A stretch of 64,000 bases of DNA, from the NCBI RefSeq assembly GCF_008033115.1, contig NZ_CP041203.1, positions 3,596,001 through 3,660,000 of the forward strand, read 5' to 3'. A program made the position numbers and the translations under genes. Positions 9,202 to 17,616 of this stretch are shown piece by piece. The notes under the pieces were generated by a model. The model searched no databases and was not told the DNA's origin. It was given only the letters and a program-made list of their open reading frames with translations. The DNA is from Cellulomonas sp. Y8 (GTDB taxonomy: Bacteria; Actinomycetota; Actinomycetes; Actinomycetales; Cellulomonadaceae). How positions within the stretch are numbered: the stretch's first letter is position 1; every line of letters starts with the position of its first letter.

Positions 9202-9995
9202 TGGAGGTCGTCATCGCCCCGGGCCCGGAGCTCGCGCGGCTGACCGCCGACGCGATCGAGCGGGTCGTGAGCGGGCGCGCCGCGGACGGCGGGCACGCGG
9301 TGCTCGGCATCGCCACCGGGTCCAGCCCGCTGGCCGTCTACGACGAGCTCGCCCGCCGGCACGCGGAGGAGGGGCTGTCCTTCGCCGGGGTGCGCGCCTT
9401 CATGCTCGACGAGTACGTCGGCCTGCCCGCCGACCACCCCGAGCGGTACCGGAACGTCATCGAGAAGGAGTTCGCGTCCCGCGTCGACATCGACCCGGCC
9501 GACGTGCACGGGCCCGACGGCCTCGCGTCGGACATCCCGGGCGCGTGCGCGGCGTACGAGGCGGCCATCGCGGACGCCGGCGGCGTGGACGTGCAGATCC
9601 TCGGCGTCGGCACCGACGGGCACATCGCGTTCAACGAGCCCGGGTCGTCGCTGGCGTCCCGCACCCGGATCAAGACGCTGACCCGGCAGACCCGCGAGGA
9701 CAACGCCCGGTTCTTCGGCGGCGACGTCTCGCAGGTGCCGACGCACTGCCTCACCCAGGGCCTCGCGACGATCATGTCCGCGCGGCACGTCGTCCTGCTG
9801 GCGAGCGGGAAGCACAAGGCCGAGGCCGTGCACCAGCTCGTCGAGGGCTCGGTCAGCGCCATGTGGCCCGGCACGATCCTGCAGCACCACCCGCACGCGA
9901 CGGTCCTGGTCGACGAGGCCGCCGCCGGGCGGCTGCAGCTCGCGTCGTACTACCGGGAGACGTTCGACGCGAAGCCGGGCTGGCAGGGGATCTGA
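9201..9995 (+). CDS. nagB: Glucosamine-6-phosphate deaminase
   Basis: Converts glucosamine 6-phosphate to fructose 6-phosphate and ammonia. The 264-residue product matches the NagB length and has the substrate-phosphate loop IATGSSPLAVYDEL, the FMLDEYVGLPADHPERYRNVIEKEF block with the catalytic Asp, and LGVGTDGHIAFNEPGSSLASRT with the catalytic His. ATG 9201 overlaps the kinase stop and has AAGGAG upstream. It is the last clear gene of the amino-sugar locus. nagA (GlcNAc-6-phosphate deacetylase) is absent here, so either it is encoded elsewhere or the imported sugar is deacetylated glucosamine. Confidence 0.97.
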   Translation: MEVVIAPGPELARLTADAIERVVSGRAADGGHAVLGIATGSSPLAVYDELARRHAEEGLSFAGVRAFMLDEYVGLPADHPERYRNVIEKEFASRVDIDPADVHGPDGLASDIPGACAAYEAAIADAGGVDVQILGVGTDGHIAFNEPGSSLASRTRIKTLTRQTREDNARFFGGDVSQVPTHCLTQGLATIMSARHVVLLASGKHKAEAVHQLVEGSVSAMWPGTILQHHPHATVLVDEAAAGRLQLASYYRETFDAKPGWQGI

Positions 9996-9997
9996 GC

Positions 9998-10405
9998 GTG
10001 GCGGGGGCGGGCGGTCCGGGCGCTGCCGGCGCGGGCGGCGCTGCCGGTACACCCGGAGGGCACCGGATCTTCGGGACGCCGTTCGCGGCGATCTACCCGC
10101 ACTACGTGACGAAGGTCGAGCGCAAGGGCCGTGACGTCGCCGACCTCGGCGAGGTCCTCGAGTGGCTGACCGGCTACGACGAGGCGGGTCTGGCCGCGGC
10201 CCTGGCGGACGACCGGACGCTCGCGGAGTTCTTCGAGCGGGCCCCGGCGATGAACCCGAACACGGCGCTGATCCGGGGCGTGGTCTGCGGCGTGCGGGTG
10301 GAGGAGATCGAGGACCCGCTCATGCAGCAGATCCGCTGGATGGACAAGCTGGTCGACGAGCTGGCCCGCGGCAAGAAGCTCCAGAGCATCCTCCGCTCCC
10401 CGTAG
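9998..10405 (+). CDS. DUF2200 family protein
   Basis: A 135-residue protein of unknown function. After a Gly/Ala-rich start the conserved part reads HRIFGTPFAAIYPHYVTKVERKGR, then EVLEWLTGYDEAGL, FFERAPAMNPN and GVVCGVRVEEIEDPLMQQIRWMDKLVDELARGKKLQSILR, the full DUF2200 pattern. The GTG two bases after nagB is the first in-frame start; a later start inside the Gly-rich stretch is possible since family members are often shorter. It probably rides on the nag message. A repeat element follows its stop after 11 bp. Confidence 0.87.
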   Translation: MAGAGGPGAAGAGGAAGTPGGHRIFGTPFAAIYPHYVTKVERKGRDVADLGEVLEWLTGYDEAGLAAALADDRTLAEFFERAPAMNPNTALIRGVVCGVRVEEIEDPLMQQIRWMDKLVDELARGKKLQSILRSP

Positions 10406-10416
10406 GGCCGTCGCCG

Positions 10417-10489
10417 GCCGAGGTCGAGCGTTTCTGTCGAGGTCGAGGGTTTCCCGCGGTGTTCTGCGGGCGAACCCTCGACCTCGGCG
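10417..10489 (+). repeat. Direct-direct-inverted (DDI) 3' element after DUF2200
   Basis: Two direct units, GCCGAGGTCGAGCGTTTC (10417-10434) and GTCGAGGTCGAGGGTTTC (10436-10453), are followed by an inverted unit ending CCCTCGACCTCGGCG (to 10489). The second and third units form a long hairpin with a perfect 13-bp core stem plus CCCGC/GCGGG. It starts 11 bp after the DUF2200 stop and reads in the direction of that gene. Terminator or repeat-family member; see findings. Confidence 0.75.
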
Positions 10490-10556
10490 CGCGCTGTCCA
10501 CAGGGGGCGCGGGGAGGGGTTTCGTCACGGCGTGCTGGTCGGGTTGGGTCGGCGGC

Positions 10557-11516
10557 ATGGCGGATGACGGGGCTGGGCTCGGGGAGGTGGTCCTCGCGCG
10601 TCGTCACGACGCCCACGGGCTCGCGGCACGGCACCGGCGCGGCGAGGTCGAGCGCGTGCGGTGGGGCGCCTACCTCCCCTCCGCCCCGACGCAGGGACCG
10701 GCCCGGGATGCCCGGCGCCGGATGCTCGCGAGGGTGGAGGCGGTCCACGCGCAGCTGGTGGTGCCGCACTGGTTCAGCCACGAGTCCGCCGCGGTGATGT
10801 GGGGCTGCGATACTGTCCGGCTGTCGGAGGCCGTGCACCTGACCCAGGACGGCCGCCCGGCCCGACGCGGCCGCGACGCCGTCATCCGGCACCACGGTGG
10901 TGTGCCCGGGTCGGAGCGGGCGGAGGTGCACGGGCTACCGGTGACGAGCCCGGAACGCACCGTGCTCGACTGCGCCTCGTCGCTCACACCCGACAGGGCG
11001 CTCGTCATCGCGGACTCGGCGCTGCGCCGCGGGGCCGACGCCGACGGGATCGACCGGATGCTCGGCGCGAGAGCGGGGCGCCGCGGGGTGTCCCGGGCGC
11101 GGGCCGTGCTCGCGCTCGCCGACGGCCGCGCCCAGTCGCCGGGGGAGTCGCTCGTGCGGCTGGCCGTGCACGACCACGGCTTGCCGGCCCCGGACCTCCA
11201 GGTCCCGGTCCGCACGCGCCGCGGGCGGTTCCTGCTCGACCTCGGCTGGGTCGTGCCGCGGGTGGGAGTCGAGTTCGACGGGTTCGTGAAGTACACGGGT
11301 GCGTTCGGGAGCACGGCGCCGGAAGCGGTGTTCGCCGAGAAGCAGCGCCAGGACGCCCTGGAGGACGAGGGCTGGCGCATCCTCCGGGCCACGTGGGACG
11401 ACCTGCGCACTCCGGTGATGCTCGCCACCCGGATCGCTCGCGCCCTGCGGCAGGCATCTGCCGAGGTCGAGCGTTTTCGCCGAGGTCGAGCGGTTCAGAG
11501 CGGCCTTCGCCGGTAA
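10557..11516 (+). CDS. AbiEi/DUF559-like protein, endonuclease-type fold
   Basis: A 319-residue protein of a type common in actinobacteria. The N-terminal half resembles the winged-helix and antitoxin region of AbiEi-like proteins (RRGEVERVRWGAYLPSA, HWFSHESAAVMWG, LPVTSPERTVLDCASSL). The C-terminal 110 residues resemble DUF559/very-short-patch-repair nucleases: RRGRFLLDLGWVVPRVGVEFDGFVKYTG, then EKQRQDALEDEGWRILRATWDDL, with the D...E.D spacing of that fold. No AbiEii toxin gene adjoins it. The last 20 or so codons, including the stop, lie inside a repeat element (11460-11532), and another copy lies upstream, so the C-tail looks captured from the repeat. Confidence 0.75.
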   Translation: MADDGAGLGEVVLARRHDAHGLAARHRRGEVERVRWGAYLPSAPTQGPARDARRRMLARVEAVHAQLVVPHWFSHESAAVMWGCDTVRLSEAVHLTQDGRPARRGRDAVIRHHGGVPGSERAEVHGLPVTSPERTVLDCASSLTPDRALVIADSALRRGADADGIDRMLGARAGRRGVSRARAVLALADGRAQSPGESLVRLAVHDHGLPAPDLQVPVRTRRGRFLLDLGWVVPRVGVEFDGFVKYTGAFGSTAPEAVFAEKQRQDALEDEGWRILRATWDDLRTPVMLATRIARALRQASAEVERFRRGRAVQSGLRR

Positions 11517-11532
11517 ACGCTCGACCTCGGCG
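11460..11532 (+). repeat. DDI 3' element overlapping the DUF559 gene end
   Basis: Direct units at 11460-11478 (GCCGAGGTCGAGCGTTTTC) and 11479-11496 (GCCGAGGTCGAGCGGTTC), inverted unit at 11515-11532 (AAACGCTCGACCTCGGCG). Unit one and unit three pair perfectly over at least 14 bp. The TAA stop of the upstream gene (11514-11516) is inside the element. Same core as the copy at 10417. Confidence 0.75.
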
Positions 11533-11560
11533 AAGGCCCGGGGGCGTCGGAGGGGCCGCG

Positions 11561-11566
11561 TACAGT
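11561..11566 (+). promoter_or_regulatory. -10 box TACAGT for leaderless DUF3039 gene
   Basis: TACAGT lies 7 nt before the ATG at 11574, which implies transcription starting at or next to the start codon. No ribosome site is present. Confidence 0.55.
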
Positions 11567-11573
11567 TGTCGGC

Positions 11574-11957
11574 ATGAGTGAGCCCCTGCCGCCGAGCACC
11601 GAGCCGGACCGACTCTCGGACCCCGGCACCGGCGCCGGGACCGGGCTGCTCGAGCGGCCCGCCGAGCAGACCGCCGAGCCCGGGGACCACGAGCGCTTCG
11701 CGCACTACGTGCGCAAGGAGAAGATCATGGAGTCGGCGATGTCCGGCAAGCCCGTGGTCGCGCTCTGCGGGAAGGTGTGGGTGCCGGGCCGGGACCCGAA
11801 CAAGTTCCCCGTGTGCCCGGTGTGCAAGGAGATCTACGAGGGCCTCCGCGAGCCGCAGGACGGCGGCGACGGGGACTCCGGCAAGGGCTCGGGCGGCGGA
11901 CGCCGCTGGGGCTTCGGCCGCGGCAAGGGGTCCGGCGACTCCTCCGGCGGACAGTGA
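11574..11957 (+). CDS. DUF3039 domain protein
   Basis: A 127-residue actinobacterial protein of unknown function. The conserved core is HERFAHYVRKEKIMESAMSGKPVVALCGKVWVP followed by FPVCPVCKEIYEGL: a single Cys, then CPVC, with nearby His residues, suggesting a small zinc-binding knuckle. The N-terminal 35 residues are acidic and disordered, and the C-terminus is a Gly/Lys/Arg-rich tail that could bind nucleic acid. The stop overlaps the GTG of the helicase (GTGA), a coupling that suggests the two proteins act together. Confidence 0.85.
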   Translation: MSEPLPPSTEPDRLSDPGTGAGTGLLERPAEQTAEPGDHERFAHYVRKEKIMESAMSGKPVVALCGKVWVPGRDPNKFPVCPVCKEIYEGLREPQDGGDGDSGKGSGGGRRWGFGRGKGSGDSSGGQ

Positions 11958-13759
11958 GCGCCGCGGACCGCCCCGCCTCCGCACCCAGCACGCACGCCTC
12001 GCCGTCGGCAGCATCGCAGCTGCCCCCGGCGTTCCCTGCGCGTGCGCCCTGGGGGACGGCGGGCAAGCTGCGCGCCTGGCAGGCCGAGGCCCTCGAGCAG
12101 TACCTGACCACCGAGCCGCGGGACTTCCTCGCGGTGGCGACGCCGGGTGCGGGCAAGACGACCTTCGCGCTGCGCATCGCGACCGAGCTGCTGCAGGCCG
12201 GCATCGTGCGCCGCGTGACCGTCGTCGCGCCCACCGAGCACCTCAAGCACCAGTGGGCGGACGCCGCCGCGCGGGTCGGCATCAAGCTCGACCCGAACTT
12301 CAAGAACTCCCAGGGCCGGCACGGGCACGGCTTCGACGGCGTGGCGCTGACCTACGCCGGCGTCGCGTCCAAGCCCGCGCTGCACGCCGCCCGCACGACC
12401 GCGGCGCGCACCCTGGTCATCCTCGACGAGGTGCACCACGGCGGCGACGCGCTGTCCTGGGGCGACGCCGTGCACGAGGCGTTCGAGGGCGCCACCCGCC
12501 GGCTCTCCCTGACCGGCACCCCGTTCCGGTCCGACACGGCGCAGATCCCGTTCGTCGAGTACGAGCGCGGCGTCGACGGCATCCGCCGCAGCAAGGCCGA
12601 CTACACCTACGGGTACTCCGAGGCGTTGCGGGACCACGTCGTCCGCCCCGTGCTGTTCCTCACGTACTCCGGGTCGATGCGCTGGCGCACCAAGGCCGGC
12701 GACGAGGTCAGCGCCCGCCTGGGCGAGCCGCTGACCAAGGACATGACCGCGCAGGCGTGGCGCACGGCGCTCAACCCCGACGGCGAGTGGATCCCGTCCG
12801 TGATCGCCGCGGCCGACCGCCGGCTGACCGAGGTCCGCCGCACGGTCCCGGACGCCGGGGCCATGATCATCGCGACCGACCAGACCGACGCGCGCGCCTA
12901 CGCCGGGCACATCGCCCGGCTCACCGGGAAGTCGCCGACGGTGGTGCTGTCCGACGACGACGGCGCGAGCGCCCGCATCGACGAGTTCTCCGCCTCCGAC
13001 GAGCGCTGGCTGGTCGCGGTCCGCATGGTGTCCGAGGGCGTCGACGTCCCGCGGCTCGCGGTCGGCGTCTACGCCACCAGCACGTCGACGCCGCTGTTCT
13101 TCGCCCAGGCCATCGGCCGGTTCGTCCGTGCCCGCAAGCGCGGCGAGACGGCGTCGGTGTTCCTGCCGAGCGTCGCCCCGCTGCTCGCGCTGGCCAACAG
13201 CATGGAGGTCGAGCGGGACCACGCCCTCGACCGTCCGCTGACCGCGGAGGAGCAGGGCGAGGGCTACAACCCCGAGGACGCGCTGGTCGCGCAGGCGAAC
13301 CGCGCCGAGAAGGGGTCGGACGCCCTGCAGGGCACGTTCGAGGCGCTGGAGGCGCAGGCGTCGTTCGACCGCGTGCTGTTCGACGGCGGCGAGTTCGGCA
13401 CGGGCGCGGACGTCGGCTCGGACGAGGAGCTCGACTTCCTCGGCCTGCCCGGCCTGCTCGACCCCGACCAGGTGACGACGCTGCTGCGGCAGCGCCAGGC
13501 GAGCCAGCAGAGCGCCAAGCGGTCCAAGGCGCAGCCCGCCGAGGACCGGGCCGAGATGGACCACCGCAAGCAGGCCGAGCTGCGCAAGGAGCTCGCCCAG
13601 CTGGTGGGCGCCTGGTCCCGCAAGAGCGGCCAGCCGCACGGCGCAGTGCACACGGAGCTGCGGCGCCGGTGCGGCGGGCCGGAGGTGGCCCTGGCGGACC
13701 CGAAGCAGCTCGAGGCGCGCGTGGCGATGCTGCGCGGGTGGTTCGTCGGCAAGCGCTGA
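11954..13759 (+). CDS. DEAD/DEAH box helicase family protein (SF2, XPB-like)
   Basis: A 601-residue superfamily 2 ATPase. Motif I is TPGAGKTTFALRIATELL near residue 70, motif II is the DEVH variant in LVILDEVHHGGDA near 158, motif III is SLTGTPFRSD, and motif VI is near AQAIGRFVRARKRGETASVFLPS. The N-terminus before the helicase core is short and Ala/Pro-rich; the C-terminal 140 residues are charged and helical. GTG 11954 overlaps the DUF3039 stop and is the only start consistent with coupling. The DUF3039-helicase pair recurs in actinobacteria, but its role is unknown; RNA or DNA remodelling is inferred from the motifs. Confidence 0.88.
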   Translation: MSAADRPASAPSTHASPSAASQLPPAFPARAPWGTAGKLRAWQAEALEQYLTTEPRDFLAVATPGAGKTTFALRIATELLQAGIVRRVTVVAPTEHLKHQWADAAARVGIKLDPNFKNSQGRHGHGFDGVALTYAGVASKPALHAARTTAARTLVILDEVHHGGDALSWGDAVHEAFEGATRRLSLTGTPFRSDTAQIPFVEYERGVDGIRRSKADYTYGYSEALRDHVVRPVLFLTYSGSMRWRTKAGDEVSARLGEPLTKDMTAQAWRTALNPDGEWIPSVIAAADRRLTEVRRTVPDAGAMIIATDQTDARAYAGHIARLTGKSPTVVLSDDDGASARIDEFSASDERWLVAVRMVSEGVDVPRLAVGVYATSTSTPLFFAQAIGRFVRARKRGETASVFLPSVAPLLALANSMEVERDHALDRPLTAEEQGEGYNPEDALVAQANRAEKGSDALQGTFEALEAQASFDRVLFDGGEFGTGADVGSDEELDFLGLPGLLDPDQVTTLLRQRQASQQSAKRSKAQPAEDRAEMDHRKQAELRKELAQLVGAWSRKSGQPHGAVHTELRRRCGGPEVALADPKQLEARVAMLRGWFVGKR

Positions 13760-13893
13760 CCGACGTCACATCCGGCCCGGACCCGCAGGTCAGCGGGTCG
13801 ACGTGTACCACCCGACGCGGGATCCGCAACCCGTGCGCTCGACGTGCCGAACCTCAGGATCGGTGCCATCGTCATCCCCGTGAACAGCGCGTT

Positions 13894-13912
13894 CACCGGG
13901 AGAAACCCGGTG
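13894..13912. other. Small hairpin before the 51-residue membrane protein
   Basis: CACCGGG and CCCGGTG pair around AGAAA, 35 bp before the ATG at 13947. It may be the end of the helicase transcript or part of the 5' leader of the small gene. Confidence 0.35.
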
Positions 13913-13946
13913 GGCGCGATGCCGTAGGACGAAAGGGAGCCGTCAG

Positions 13947-14102
13947 ATGCCTACGTGGCTGATCCTCATCATCATCGGTGCCGTGCTGCTCATCGTCGGC
14001 GTGGCGGTCGAGGCCGCCAAGATCCTCATCTGGATCGGTATCGCCGTCCTCGTCGTGAGCCTGATCCTCGGGCTGCTGCGTCGGGGGAAGGCCCGCGTGT
14101 AG
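13947..14102 (+). CDS. 51-residue hydrophobic membrane protein
   Basis: A very short gene starting at ATG 13947 with GAAAGGGAGC as a clear ribosome site. The product is almost wholly hydrophobic: residues about 4-21 (WLILIIIGAVLLIVGVAV) and 26-44 (ILIWIGIAVLVVSLILGLL) form two helices joined by EAAK, with a basic C-terminal RRGKARV. It is followed within 17 bp by a strong hairpin terminator, which supports a real monocistronic unit. Small hydrophobic proteins of this kind are common in actinobacteria and uncharacterised. Confidence 0.75.
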   Translation: MPTWLILIIIGAVLLIVGVAVEAAKILIWIGIAVLVVSLILGLLRRGKARV

Positions 14103-14118
14103 CAACACCGCACCACGC

Positions 14119-14161
14119 ACGACGACGCCCGCGCACCCCCCTGGAGCGCGGGCGTCGTCGT
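14119..14161 (+). terminator. Strong hairpin terminator
   Basis: A perfect 16-bp stem (ACGACGACGCCCGCGC with its complement) around an 11-nt loop, after the 51-residue gene and before the converging pncB. There is no U tract beyond TGTGT. Confidence 0.75.
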
Positions 14162-14211
14162 GTGTCCGGGGTTCGGCGGCCCGCGGCCCTCAGCCCCGCG
14201 GCCCGCGGCCC

Positions 14212-15549
14212 TCAGAGCGTGAGCGTCACCGTCGGGATCGCGGCCTCGTCGGCCGACAGGCGCCGTGCGCCGCGCGGGAGCTCGTCACGGGACGCCGCGT
14301 GCCGGGCCGTCGCCGCGGCCACGCCCTCCGCCCCGGTCAGGCCGGGCAGCACCTCGCCGTCGGTCACCAGCGGCACCACCAGGGCGCGCAGGTCGTCGTC
14401 GGCCGGCGCCCACGCCGCGACCGCCTCGTCGGGGCCGTCGACCACGACCTCCTCGACCGCCCGGCCGTCGCCGTCGAGCCGCCGGGCCGCCGACTTCCGC
14501 CCGCCGACCGACTCCTTGGCCTTCGACGCCTTCGCGACCGGCGCGAGCCGGCCGTCGGACCCCTCGCGGGCCACGAGCTTGTAGACCATGCCGCAGGTCG
14601 GCGCGCCGGAGCCGGTGACCAGCGAGGTGCCGACGCCGTAGGAGTCGACGGGGGCGACCGCCAGCGCCGCGATCGCGTACTCGTCCAGGTCCGAGGTGAC
14701 GACGATCTTCGTGCCCCGCGCGCCGAGGCCGTCGAGCTGGGCCCGCACCTCCTGCGCGAGCACCCCGAGGTCGCCGGAGTCGAGCCGCACCGCCCCGAGA
14801 CCGGGGCCCGCCGCGGCGACGGCCCGCTCGACGCCCGTCCGCACGTCGTAGGTGTCGACCAGCAGGGTCGTGCCGGCGCCCGCGGAGGCGACCTGCGCGG
14901 CGAACGCGGCCTCCTCGTCGTCGTGCAGCAGCGTGAAGGCGTGCGCGGCGGTGCCGATGGTCGGCAGCCCGTACCGGCGGCCGGCCTCCAGGTTCGACGT
15001 CCCGGCGAACCCGGCGACCGCGGCGGCGCGGGCGGCGGCGACGGCGGCCTGCTCGTGCGCCCGGCGGGCGCCCATCTCCAGGACCGGCCGGCCGATCGCG
15101 GCCGAGGTCATCCGGGACGCGGCCGACGCGATCGCGGAGTCGTAGTTGAGCACCGACAGCACGACGGTCTCGAGCAGCACGGCCTCGGCGAACGTGCCCT
15201 CGACGGTCAGCACGGGGGAGTGCGGGAAGAACATCTCGCCCTCCGCGTAGCCGTGGACCGAGCCGGTGAACCGGTAGTCCGCGAGGTACGCCAGCGTGGC
15301 GTCGTCGACGACCCGCTCCCGGGCCAGCCAGTCCAGCTCCTCGGGGCCGAACCGGAAGTCGGCGAGCGCCTCCAGGACGCGCCCCGTCCCGGCGAGCACG
15401 CCGTACCGGCGGCCGTGGGGGAGGCGCCGCGTGAACACCTCGAACACGCACCGGCGGCCGGCGGTGCCGTCCGCGAGGGCGGCCTGGAGCATGGTGAGCT
15501 CGTAGCGGTCGGTCAGCAGGGCCGTGCTCGGCGCGCTCGGTGCGGTCAT
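14212..15549 (-). CDS. pncB: Nicotinate phosphoribosyltransferase
   Basis: Forms nicotinate mononucleotide from nicotinate and PRPP in the NAD salvage pathway. The 445-residue product begins with [17 protein letters not shown], the typical N-terminus, and contains [45 protein letters not shown], the Asp-rich DSGDLG loop and the [13 protein letters not shown] phosphate site. ATG 15549 is preferred over an upstream frame extension because TACCGT lies 6 nt before it and it is where homology to the family begins. It is divergent from clpS, only 59 bp apart, so the two promoters share the gap. Confidence 0.95.
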   Translation of the reverse strand: MTAPSAPSTALLTDRYELTMLQAALADGTAGRRCVFEVFTRRLPHGRRYGVLAGTGRVLEALADFRFGPEELDWLARERVVDDATLAYLADYRFTGSVHGYAEGEMFFPHSPVLTVEGTFAEAVLLETVVLSVLNYDSAIASAASRMTSAAIGRPVLEMGARRAHEQAAVAAARAAAVAGFAGTSNLEAGRRYGLPTIGTAAHAFTLLHDDEEAAFAAQVASAGAGTTLLVDTYDVRTGVERAVAAAGPGLGAVRLDSGDLGVLAQEVRAQLDGLGARGTKIVVTSDLDEYAIAALAVAPVDSYGVGTSLVTGSGAPTCGMVYKLVAREGSDGRLAPVAKASKAKESVGGRKSAARRLDGDGRAVEEVVVDGPDEAVAAWAPADDDLRALVVPLVTDGEVLPGLTGAEGVAAATARHAASRDELPRGARRLSADEAAIPTVTLTL

Positions 15550-15555
15550 GTGCCC

Positions 15556-15561
15556 ACGGTA
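15556..15561 (-). promoter_or_regulatory. -10 box TACCGT for leaderless pncB
   Basis: Reading the minus strand, TACCGT ends 6 nt before the ATG of pncB. It faces the clpS promoter across the same short gap. Confidence 0.5.
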
Positions 15562-15596
15562 GGCGCCGACCTGCGGGTCCGCGTCGTGCCGGGACC

Positions 15597-15602
15597 TACA
15601 GT
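15597..15602 (+). promoter_or_regulatory. -10 box TACAGT for leaderless clpS
   Basis: TACAGT ends 6 nt before GTG 15609. This spacing decides the clpS start: the upstream frame extension would lie within or before the promoter. Confidence 0.5.
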
Positions 15603-15608
15603 GGTCGG

Positions 15609-15896
15609 GTGTCCGTGGAGATCGCACCCGAGGAGACCGCCCGCGCCGACGGGCAGCTCGCCGACGCCTGGGTCACGATCGTCTGGAACGACCCCGTGAA
15701 CCTCATGTCCTACGTGACCTACGTCTTCCGGTCGTACTTCGGCTACCCGCAGGAGAAGGCGGAGAAGCTGATGCTCGAGGTGCACGAGGAGGGGCGCTCC
15801 GCGGTGTCGACGGGCAACCGCGAGCAGATGGAGGTGGACGTGCAGGCCATGCACTCGTTCGGCCTGTGGGCCACCCTGCAGCGGAGCGACGCCTAG
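15609..15896 (+). CDS. clpS: ATP-dependent Clp protease adaptor ClpS
   Basis: Delivers N-degron substrates to ClpCP or ClpAP. The 95-residue protein has a short disordered N-tail then the complete core: [20 protein letters not shown] with the Asn-Asp of the N-degron pocket, [24 protein letters not shown] with the conserved His, and [23 protein letters not shown] 15609 is chosen from the promoter position; GTG 15615 is an alternative two codons later. It abuts DUF2017 with no gap (stop TAG 15894-15896, start GTG 15897), and the pncB-clpS-DUF2017-murI order recurs in actinobacteria. Confidence 0.95.
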   Translation: MSVEIAPEETARADGQLADAWVTIVWNDPVNLMSYVTYVFRSYFGYPQEKAEKLMLEVHEEGRSAVSTGNREQMEVDVQAMHSFGLWATLQRSDA

Positions 15897-16622
15897 GTGC
15901 GGGCGTTCCGGCGGGAGGGCGACGAGCTCGTCGCGGAGGTCGACCCGGGCGAGCGCGAGGTGCTCGCGACCGTGGTCGCCGACGTCGCGGAGCTGCTGGG
16001 CGGCGGGCGGTTCGAGGACCGCGCCCGGGAGACGGGCAGCGCGCGGCCGGGGAGCGGCGCCGCGCCCGACGACGCCGCGGCGCTCGGGGTGCGGCTGCGG
16101 CTCGACCCGCTGCCCGCGCCCGACGACCCGGCCGTGCACCGGCTGCTGCCCGACGCGTCGCGGGACGACGACGCGGTGGCGGCGGAGTTCCGCCGGCTCA
16201 CCGAGGACGACCTGCGGCAGCAGAAGATCGACCGGCTGGCGGTGCTGTTCGACGCGCTGACGGTCGAGGCGCTGGGGCACGGGGTCGACGAGCCCACCGA
16301 CGACGACCACCCGCACCGCCGCCGCCGGCCCCGGGGCCGGCACGAGGCCGTCGCGGTCGTGCGCGTCACGAAGGAGCAGGCCCCGGCGCTCGCGGCCACG
16401 CTCACCGACGTCCGCCTGGTGCTGGGCGAGCGGCTGGGCGTCGTCGACGAGGAGGCGAGCGAGCGGCTGGAGCACGAGGTGGTCCGCGGCCGCCCCGGCG
16501 ACGCGGAGGGTCAGGCCCGGCAGTACCTCGGCTCGGTGTTCCTGGCGCTCGGCTGGTGGCAGGAGACGCTGATGGCGTGCCTGCTCGCCGACCTGCCGGA
16601 CGCCCCCGCCGGCCGGGACTAG
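15897..16622 (+). CDS. DUF2017 family protein
   Basis: A 241-residue actinobacterial protein of unknown function, the regular downstream partner of clpS. Its start directly follows the clpS stop. Visible pattern: an N-terminal [31 protein letters not shown], a charged middle with a His-rich stretch [11 protein letters not shown], and a C-terminal helical [14 protein letters not shown]...[18 protein letters not shown] typical of the family. The constant pairing with ClpS suggests a link to regulated proteolysis, but no mechanism is visible. Its TAG stop also forms the first three bases of the murI -10 box. Confidence 0.88.
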   Translation: MRAFRREGDELVAEVDPGEREVLATVVADVAELLGGGRFEDRARETGSARPGSGAAPDDAAALGVRLRLDPLPAPDDPAVHRLLPDASRDDDAVAAEFRRLTEDDLRQQKIDRLAVLFDALTVEALGHGVDEPTDDDHPHRRRRPRGRHEAVAVVRVTKEQAPALAATLTDVRLVLGERLGVVDEEASERLEHEVVRGRPGDAEGQARQYLGSVFLALGWWQETLMACLLADLPDAPAGRD

Positions 16623-16625
16623 GAT
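16620..16625 (+). promoter_or_regulatory. -10 box TAGGAT of murI made from a stop codon
   Basis: TAGGAT ends 7 nt before GTG 16633. Its TAG is the DUF2017 stop codon, so coding end and promoter share bases. Confidence 0.5.
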
Positions 16626-16632
16626 CGGTGCC

Positions 16633-17448
16633 GTGAACGACGCACCCATCGGGATCTTCGACTCGGGGGTGGGTGGGCTCACCAACGCGCGGGCGATCAT
16701 CGACCAGCTCCCGCACGAGTCGGTGCTCTACATCGGCGACACCCTCAACACCCCGTACGGCTCCAAGCCGCTCGCGGCCGTCCGCGCGCACGCGCTCGAG
16801 GTGCTGGACGACCTGGTCGACGCCGGCGTGAAGATGCTGGTCATCGCCTGCAACACCGCCTCGTCCGCGGTGCTGCGCGACGCCCGCGAGCGGTACACGC
16901 TGCGCCGCGGCCTGCCGGTGGTCGAGGTGATCCTGCCGGCCGCGCGCCGCGCGGTCGCCGCGACCCGCACCGGAAGGATCGGGGTGATCGCCACGAAGTC
17001 GACCGTGGAGTCGAAGTCGTACGACGACGCGTTCGCCGTGGCCCCGGGCGTGCAGCTGACCACCCAGGCGTGCCCGCGGTTCGTGGAGTTCGTCGAGGCG
17101 GGCGTCACCTCCGGGCCGGAGCTGCTGAGCGTCGCCGAGGAGTACCTGCGCCCGGTCAAGGAGGCCGACGTCGACACGCTGGTGCTCGGCTGCACGCACT
17201 ACCCGCTGCTCACCGGCGTCATCTCCTACGTGATGGGCGAGGACGTGACGCTGGTGTCGTCCGCGGAGGAGACGGCCAAGGACGTGTACCGCCAGCTCGT
17301 GGCGCACGACCTCGAGCGGGACCCGGCCGCCGGCGCCCCGGAGCACCGGTTCCTCGCGACGGGCGACCCGGACTCGTTCGCGACGCTGGCCCGGCGGTTC
17401 CTCGGCCCCGAGGTGCGGCACGTGGAGGCGCGCGGCGCGCTGCGCTGA
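16633..17448 (+). CDS. murI: Glutamate racemase
   Basis: Makes D-glutamate for peptidoglycan. The 271-residue protein opens with [15 protein letters not shown], has the first catalytic cysteine Cys73 in [12 protein letters not shown] and the second in [11 protein letters not shown] near residue 185, and the substrate segments GDTLNTPYG and [11 protein letters not shown] are present. The start is GTG 16633, placed by the upstream -10 box. It follows DUF2017 by 10 bp but appears to have its own promoter; the MBL-fold gene follows after 168 bp. Confidence 0.96.
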   Translation: MNDAPIGIFDSGVGGLTNARAIIDQLPHESVLYIGDTLNTPYGSKPLAAVRAHALEVLDDLVDAGVKMLVIACNTASSAVLRDARERYTLRRGLPVVEVILPAARRAVAATRTGRIGVIATKSTVESKSYDDAFAVAPGVQLTTQACPRFVEFVEAGVTSGPELLSVAEEYLRPVKEADVDTLVLGCTHYPLLTGVISYVMGEDVTLVSSAEETAKDVYRQLVAHDLERDPAAGAPEHRFLATGDPDSFATLARRFLGPEVRHVEARGALR

Positions 17449-17616
17449 GCCGGGGCGCGGCCGCGACGCCCGTCGGGGCCCCGCCGTCCCGTGACGAGCG
17501 ACACGTCACCCCGGGGACCGACGGCCGCCCGCCGCGGCGCCCCGCACGGCATCATGGCTCCCTGGGCCGCCGTCGGACGTCGGTGCGCCGACACGCAGCG
17601 GAAGGGGCACCCGCGG

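Noticed and set aside
10557..11516. A complete AbiE-type toxin-antitoxin system
   Set aside because: Only an AbiEi-like N-terminus is present, fused to a DUF559-like domain, and no AbiEii nucleotidyltransferase toxin gene adjoins on either side.
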